Assembly: GCA_951812525.1 (NCBI GenBank)
Contig: OX638316.1
Location: forward strand, 434,001 to 498,000
Direction: 5' to 3'
Origin: an uncultured Poribacteria bacterium
GTDB lineage: Bacteria; Poribacteria; WGA-4E; WGA-3G
DNA length: 64,000 nucleotides
The notes beneath the pieces were generated by a model. The model had not been told where the DNA came from. It did no database searches and worked only from the letters and a program-made list of their open reading frames with translations. Positions 60,501 through 64,000 of the stretch are shown here, piece after piece. Position 1 is the stretch's first letter. The number at the start of each line of letters is the position of its first letter. A program made the translations under genes and the position numbers.

Positions 60501-60633
60501 AAATCTGTATGATCTTCTCGATGCGGTAACGTATGACCGGTACGGTATCCCACTCGATAGCCAGAAGCATTCACATCCGCTGTCGTGGAGCTCTCCGCGG
60601 TTGATTATGATGGGTGTGAGTTTGGACTTTTAG
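57565..60633 (+). CDS. TonB-dependent receptor with N-terminal CarboxypepD_reg domain
   Basis: 1022 residues from TTG at 57565 (AAGGAG 9 nt upstream). A signal or membrane segment (about 26-45) precedes a carboxypeptidase-regulatory-like domain (about 48-135; ITGKISGVITAEATNEPLANVTVTLLG). The plug domain is about 135-260 (IESEDIEAMPRDTVNGILQTLPGV, STHVRGGRSTEVRYLIDGIPIND), and the rest is a long 22-strand-type barrel ending LIMMGVSLDF. Aromatic termination is typical of outer-membrane barrels. The substrate is unknown. A TonB box is not obvious. Confidence 0.88.
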   Translation: MKKNNVLKTLSSRLQKLARLTKIAVFLFFAVYLITTINFEVSAAITGKISGVITAEATNEPLANVTVTLLGTSSTATTNDSGYYVMTNIPPGDYDVKTELTDYGPETVEGAKVLAGLTTTLNFALKTAETVTLEGITVTAVKPLIKRDVTQTTRIIESEDIEAMPRDTVNGILQTLPGVAVLNATGSTHVRGGRSTEVRYLIDGIPINDPIGRSLGLSIGTNSLEQIEFITGGFNAEHGDAQSGIVNLITKVGTNKFSGRVRYRVGQWMEHHGDPLYGPWLDPDNGFRPVALEPFRGIFIGQPYGYQTPYRGQDITVEELAEREGDDRIVFAEIFPGVYADRTENPLQPVIDSETGEPQVNPDTGEVVMSRQPYKDADGTVIDYEKKQVTLLDGYVVDLEQYSGLFNDTKKYDLSPSHIGEFALSGPIWGNRLTFSASSQLRQDNSFLPNSGGTGYILQGKLKFEITPSIKLTAGGLFDQRESHSYGGGLRFWPSAIPESNSNARSMSVRLSHNINSGTFYTLTLGQFHRSGETNQPGKVWDPLEKTFDENAWDPEKSFEQNQEEGRIRNPPQQAYNDTTYFVAGDSNSWGSSRATTSILRGVFSSQVTANHQIQTGVEFLGYDLYNLSTTNYGSSNLYMEFYDVQPQSVSMYLQDKMEYEGMIVNAGLRYDLYSPDGISPADPLDPLELNDDGTIKLDKSTYKVGLPIIKDPVEASVKHMIAPRLGISFPITDQSKLHFTYGHYYQIPRGDDLYENLSFDMRGAIRRRGNPDLNPEKTIAYEVGIIRQFTDDLTIDITGFTKDIDRLVNSVHVDITNDYSYFINDVFNDRPHGIYGRVQGFELTVRKWRTGLSPVSGMLSYTYSVAKGKGSSRNLGYLTYYRSQPEVTESHPLAWDQRHVFSGLLDIQLPFDSAVNFIGRYASGLPYTPNPRSPVKPDINSKRYPSTYNLDALFSKQSRIGGLTYTFFADIRNIFNTRNLYDLLDAVTYDRYGIPLDSQKHSHPLSWSSPRLIMMGVSLDF

Positions 60634-60648
60634 GAAGGAAAATATTGA

Positions 60649-61425
60649 ATGAAGAAAATTAACATCACGAAAGCCGATGTAACTGCTGTAGCAACTAGGG
60701 TAGAAGATTTCTCATCGTATATTCGCGATGCTCGCGTTTCTGTAGATTCCCGACCTTCTGCTATCAAGGTGATCGACTGCGTTCTGTCACTCCGCACAAG
60801 TTATGACAAAACAGTGGTTCCACGACTGAAAACTTTCGGGTCAACCCATCCAGACATACAACAAACCAGCGAATTAGCGACTCTCATAGCAAGCTATCCA
60901 ACACCTTATAAATTTATTCAACAGGAGCTTAATTTCAATTCCGAGCGGAAGGCAAGAATTCTTGAATCTGTTGTAAGATACGTTTGCAAAATTGTCGAGG
61001 AAAACCCAACAGTTTCCGAAGAAAAGGCTCTCAAACAATGGGCAATTAGAGCTAAGCCTCAGGAATGCTATTCACTGAAAATCAAAGGTTTTAAACTCGC
61101 TGGCTTTCAGTACCTCCGAATGCTCTTCGGCGCGGATACCACGAAACCTGACGTGCACATCATTAGATTCTTATCTGATACTTTAAACCGAAAGGTATCA
61201 GCTATTGAGTCACTTCTTCTTCTGGAAGCAGCCTCAGCGCGCGTAGGACTTCCCGTCCGAGCCGTTGACAGTTTTATCTGGAAAAGAGGGGCGCGCGGAC
61301 GACGAGATGCCCCTGAGAAAAACATCGTCCGTCTGGCACCAGATGTTGCCGCTGCTTTCTCGACTGAAAAGGCTGTTAACGAAGCTTTACGAGCTGTGAT
61401 GAAAGAGACGAATAAGGAGAAATAA
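60649..61425 (+). CDS. HhH-GPD-superfamily-like protein, uncharacterised
   Basis: 258 residues, mostly helical. Residues about 144-180 (YSLKIKGFKLAGFQYLRMLFGADTTKPDVHIIRFL) resemble the helix-hairpin-helix plus catalytic-Asp stretch LPGxGxxTA...PxVDTHVxR of DNA glycosylases, with PDVHIIRF supplying the Asp. The usual catalytic Lys position is not clear. A basic tail (WKRGARGRRDAPEK) may bind nucleic acid. It opens the small cluster ending at 63096, separated by 2 bp from the next gene. The fold assignment is inference. Confidence 0.55.
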   Translation: MKKINITKADVTAVATRVEDFSSYIRDARVSVDSRPSAIKVIDCVLSLRTSYDKTVVPRLKTFGSTHPDIQQTSELATLIASYPTPYKFIQQELNFNSERKARILESVVRYVCKIVEENPTVSEEKALKQWAIRAKPQECYSLKIKGFKLAGFQYLRMLFGADTTKPDVHIIRFLSDTLNRKVSAIESLLLLEAASARVGLPVRAVDSFIWKRGARGRRDAPEKNIVRLAPDVAAAFSTEKAVNEALRAVMKETNKEK

Positions 61426-61427
61426 CC

Positions 61428-61688
61428 ATGTCCACAATCATTGAAGGTATATATCGCGACCGTAAGGTTGAGCTCTCGGAAATACCCAGCGATATACATG
61501 AAGGCACACCAGTCATAGTAACTTTTCCATCAGCTAATACTATAGATTTACGGGAACACGGCATTGACAAAGCACAAGCGGCAGAGCTGCGCGCTCGCTT
61601 AGCGTACTTTGCTGAAGATTGGGAAAGTCCTGAGATGAGTGCCTATGATAACTACGATGAGGCAAAATCTAAATTACAAGCACAGTGA
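61428..61688 (+). CDS. AF2212-like (DUF104) antitoxin-type small protein
   Basis: 86 residues. The N-terminal IIEGIYRDRKVELSEIPSDIHEGTPVIVTF (about 4-33) matches the short beta-barrel AF2212-like antitoxin pattern (V.AVYE.GVL.PL...L.EG..V.V). The tail contains AAELRARLAYFAEDWESPEMSAYDNYDEAK, an acidic helix. Such proteins are often antitoxins for PIN-domain toxins or stand alone; no PIN gene is seen here. It lies 2 bp after the HhH-GPD-like gene. Confidence 0.6.
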   Translation: MSTIIEGIYRDRKVELSEIPSDIHEGTPVIVTFPSANTIDLREHGIDKAQAAELRARLAYFAEDWESPEMSAYDNYDEAKSKLQAQ

Positions 61689-61706
61689 GGTAATCTGACA
61701 AATCAA

Positions 61707-62534
61707 ATGAAACTTCAAAGTACAATATCGTTATCAAAAATTTACAATCGAGAAGAGGAGTTTTCTGACGATCTTGCCAATACGCTTGAGGCACTCAAAG
61801 TCGGCAAGTTTGAGGATGCTGAAACAGAATCTAATGTTGGTACACGCAGAGCAGATATTGTCGCTGTCGGCGAGGACGGTATCCTAGTAGTCGAAAACCA
61901 GTTCAATAGGGCAGATTGGGATCACTGGGGTAGACTTGAGGCTTACGCACGCTTAAAGGAGGCCGATGTCGCTGTATTGGTAGCTGAAGACTTTGAAGAA
62001 CTGATGATTGTTACGTGTAATCTACGTAATGAAGACAGCAAAATTGATTGGTACCTAATTCAAGCACAGTCAAATGCACATAAGGAATTGTCCTTTCATC
62101 ACGTTGCGAGACCTGTAATAGATATTCAAACCGAGAAGAAAGCTGAAACTGGTTATAGCGAATTCTGGGCACCGGTCCGCCAAGGCGAACTGGGTAAACT
62201 ATTTGCAGGTAAACCGGTCCCGATTAGTAATGAAGGTTGGATAAGCAAGCATACCCGCAATATTGGAGTAAGCCTCTTTCTTATCAACCAACGATGCTAT
62301 GTTCAATTGTACTTTCAAGGAGAAGACCGCTCGGAACGTAGAGATAGAGTTATGGCGTTATTTCCAGAATCCGATTATGTTTATGAATATAACGATTCAC
62401 CCAAACAGATAAGAGTGCAATTCCCGATCCTTAACAAAGGCAAAAATGACAGAGATGATTGGGATGAAATTCGCGAGAAATTAGTCTCCATGGGTACCGA
62501 CATCTACAACAAAATTAACGAATCTGACCTATAG
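61707..62534 (+). CDS. DUF4268-type protein with PD-(D/E)XK-like N-domain
   Basis: 275 residues. The N-terminal half has NVGTRRADIVAVGEDGILVVENQFNRADWDHWGRLEAYA (about 43-81), the Asp...Glu-x-Gln spacing of PD-(D/E)XK nucleases (Asp50, Glu60, Gln62). The C-terminal half (about 145-270; GYSEFWAPVRQG, NIGVSLFLINQRCYVQLYFQGED, DWDEIREKLV) matches DUF4268. These proteins often accompany restriction or other defence genes. It is third in the cluster; catalytic activity is not proven. Confidence 0.75.
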   Translation: MKLQSTISLSKIYNREEEFSDDLANTLEALKVGKFEDAETESNVGTRRADIVAVGEDGILVVENQFNRADWDHWGRLEAYARLKEADVAVLVAEDFEELMIVTCNLRNEDSKIDWYLIQAQSNAHKELSFHHVARPVIDIQTEKKAETGYSEFWAPVRQGELGKLFAGKPVPISNEGWISKHTRNIGVSLFLINQRCYVQLYFQGEDRSERRDRVMALFPESDYVYEYNDSPKQIRVQFPILNKGKNDRDDWDEIREKLVSMGTDIYNKINESDL

Positions 62535-62547
62535 TGCTGAACTTAAT

Positions 62548-63096
62548 ATGCCATTTGTTGTTGAATTATACTTTGACCTCTCAACTGAAGAGTGCATCCG
62601 TGATGTCTGGACAGCCATTGACGAAGCCGGAATTAGTGATTCCATGATTAAGGGCGGTTACCGTCCACATGTATCACTTGGGGTCTGCAATCATATTGAG
62701 CTTAATACGTTTACACAAGAACTTTCAACCTTTGCTGCAGGTATTGCACCATTTCGATTGTCATTCCCCAATATAGGTATCTTTTCTACATCAGAAGGGG
62801 TTGTCTTTTTGGGTGTAACGGTCACCGAGCAATTGCTCAGTGTACATGCAAGGTTCCACGGAATCTTCAAGAAACACGCACAAGAACAACGGGAATATTA
62901 CACTGTTGGAAATTGGACACCACACTGCACGCTCGCTTTCGGTTTGTCGGAGCATGAGATTGCAGAAGCAATAAAAATTTGTCGACAATTCGCTTTACCG
63001 ATTTCCACGGACATCAAAGAGATCGGAGTGGTAGAAGTCTCCCCTACGAGCTGTCAGACCCTGTATTCATGCAGCCTCAAGTCAGAGAAGGAATAG
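62548..63096 (+). CDS. 2'-5' RNA ligase/2H phosphoesterase-like protein
   Basis: 182 residues. Two His-x-(Ser/Thr)-x motifs diagnostic of 2H phosphoesterases are visible: YRPHVSLGVC (about 44) and TPHCTLAFG (about 130). Family members hydrolyse or ligate 2'-5' phosphodiesters or cyclic phosphates in RNA. It lies 14 bp after the DUF4268 gene and finishes the four-gene run. A role in RNA processing or in a defence system is inferred from company only. Confidence 0.8.
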   Translation: MPFVVELYFDLSTEECIRDVWTAIDEAGISDSMIKGGYRPHVSLGVCNHIELNTFTQELSTFAAGIAPFRLSFPNIGIFSTSEGVVFLGVTVTEQLLSVHARFHGIFKKHAQEQREYYTVGNWTPHCTLAFGLSEHEIAEAIKICRQFALPISTDIKEIGVVEVSPTSCQTLYSCSLKSEKE

Positions 63097-63127
63097 AAGT
63101 ATTTCAGATAGATTCAAAATATAACAG

Positions 63128-64000
63128 ATGAATTTTGTGGGAACCAGTTTCAAAAGTGAATCTACATTCACAAAAATTATCCTACTCTGTATCCTAATTT
63201 CCTCAGGTATTCTGGTGTTCAGGCATGTAGGACACAGTGGGATTACCTACTGGGACGAAGGATTTCACGCTGTCGTCGCCCGGAATTTGACAAAACATCC
63301 GCTCAAATTCACACTCTACGATCAACCGTGGCTTCCTTACGACTACAAAGGTTGGGGAGATAACCACATTTGGCTGCACAAACCGCCTGTCGCCATGTGG
63401 ACAATCTGGCTCTCACACCTAATTTTCGGTATCAACACGTTCGCGCTCCGGTTACCATCCGCAATCAGTTTTGTTGTGACGACTTGGTTGACTTATCGGA
63501 TCGCTGCAGATCTCTTTGACAAACGGACAGGACTCATTGCTGCGTTTCTCCAGGCATTCAATCCGTTCCTTTTTGAATCTGTCCACGGTTATCGCTATTC
63601 GGATCATATTGACATCGCGCTGCTCCTCTGGGTGCAAGTTTCATGCTGGTTTCTACTCCGTGCCATTCGGAGCGGAAAACGGAGGAATTATATTTTATCA
63701 GGCATTACGATGGGGATCGCGTACCTATCGAAAAGCTACCTTGCACTCATCACTTTTGGCATTGCGCTTGTCGTTTGGTGTGTTGCGCGAGGAAAAGAGA
63801 TTTATCACACGAAAACCCCATCGGATAATAGCACGCGAAGTGGGACAACAGAAGTAAAGATTCGTCTCAGCGACATCGGCTTACAACTCTTGGCGGCAAT
63901 TGCGACCGTGGCACCGTGGACAATCTATTGTCTGATTTACTATCGCAAAGAATTTTTATGGGAACACAAACGCGTCCTCGATCATCTCAACACCGATATC
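63128..64000 (+). CDS. Glycosyltransferase family 39-like membrane protein, N-terminal part
   Basis: 291 codons visible from ATG 63128; the gene runs off the right edge. A first membrane helix (about 16-33) is followed by HVGHSGITYWDEGFHAVVARNLTKHPL, with the acidic WDEG motif expected for the GT39/ArnT/PMT luminal loop. A second motif KPPVAMWTIWLSH and several further hydrophobic spans follow. These enzymes transfer sugars from polyprenyl-phosphate donors in the membrane. The donor cannot be named. Confidence 0.8.
   Translation, partial: MNFVGTSFKSESTFTKIILLCILISSGILVFRHVGHSGITYWDEGFHAVVARNLTKHPLKFTLYDQPWLPYDYKGWGDNHIWLHKPPVAMWTIWLSHLIFGINTFALRLPSAISFVVTTWLTYRIAADLFDKRTGLIAAFLQAFNPFLFESVHGYRYSDHIDIALLLWVQVSCWFLLRAIRSGKRRNYILSGITMGIAYLSKSYLALITFGIALVVWCVARGKEIYHTKTPSDNSTRSGTTEVKIRLSDIGLQLLAAIATVAPWTIYCLIYYRKEFLWEHKRVLDHLNTDI

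Noticed and set aside
61428-61688. A toxin-antitoxin pair with the AF2212-like gene
   Set aside because: No PIN-domain or other recognisable toxin gene lies beside it; only the antitoxin-like fold is claimed.

Overview
The window suggests a Gram-negative, LPS-bearing heterotroph from a deep-branching bacterial lineage. It has waaA, lspA, TatAC, a TonB-dependent receptor, lipoproteins with lipoboxes, and periplasmic or secreted proteins with Pro/Glu linkers. Several phytanoyl-CoA-dioxygenase-like (PhyH) proteins, Gfo/Idh/MocA and sugar-isomerase-like enzymes, dockerin- and FlgD-like C-termini, and intergenic short tandem repeats fit Candidatus Poribacteria or a neighbouring phylum. That assignment is inference; no rRNA is present. 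Sigma70-type promoters (TTGACA-like, 17-bp spacer, TATAAT-like) are unusually easy to see and are listed individually.

Layout. 1-2811: start of an ABC-type permease (minus), an oxidoreductase, then about 1.15 kb without a convincing gene but with a strong promoter, hairpins and a 12-bp tandem repeat. 2812-4646: tatA, tatC and a zinc-ribbon coiled-coil gene. 4725-5873: orphan adenine methyltransferase. 5894-12844: cupin, pgeF, a small membrane protein, yggS, proC, yggT, a large IleRS-like gene and lspA. This follows the ylmD-ylmE-ylmG-ileS-lspA order of many bacteria, but the gene in the ileS slot has lost the HIGH, KMSKS and WFDSG signatures. 12940-18251: fmt, PASTA protein, rpe (apparent ATT start), rsmE, M20 peptidase. 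18355-24411: moaDE, NTF2-like lipoprotein, folB, NAGPA-like and DNRLRE secreted proteins, waaA, trxA. 24820-28911: a Tat-exported PaoABC-like molybdenum hydroxylase. 29014-33071: membrane protein, PhyH, FkbM methyltransferase, aldo/keto reductase, SDR. 33274-34279: an intact IS982-family element with 8-bp target duplication.

34311-40117 is a cluster of three paralogous secreted proteins sharing an N-terminal domain but carrying different tails (dockerin; spondin plus FlgD-like; dockerin), followed by a TolB-like propeller. 40137-53383 is a catabolic and transport region: alpha/alpha-barrel protein, sugar isomerase-like protein, class III aminotransferase, lone E1-beta, nucleotide-carrier-like transporter, two PhyH proteins, a second orphan methyltransferase, epimerase, Ldh-family oxidoreductase and two paralogous lipoproteins. 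53593-57478 is a conserved phoH-ybeY-CBS transporter-tRNA-Pro-recO block. 57565-60633 is a TonB receptor. 60649-63096 is a compact run of four unusual small genes (HhH-GPD-like, AF2212-like, DUF4268/PD-(D/E)XK-like, 2H phosphoesterase). A GT39-like glycosyltransferase runs off the right edge.

Functional links: tatAC can export the Tat-signal-bearing Mo/Fe-S/FAD enzyme, whose molybdopterin depends on moaDE. The most novel item is the intact 913-codon IleRS-like protein that appears unable to aminoacylate. Other oddities are a MoaD with residues beyond its Gly-Gly, a non-standard rpe start, a probable leaderless mRNA, dispersed heptanucleotide repeats and a solitary IS-end relic.
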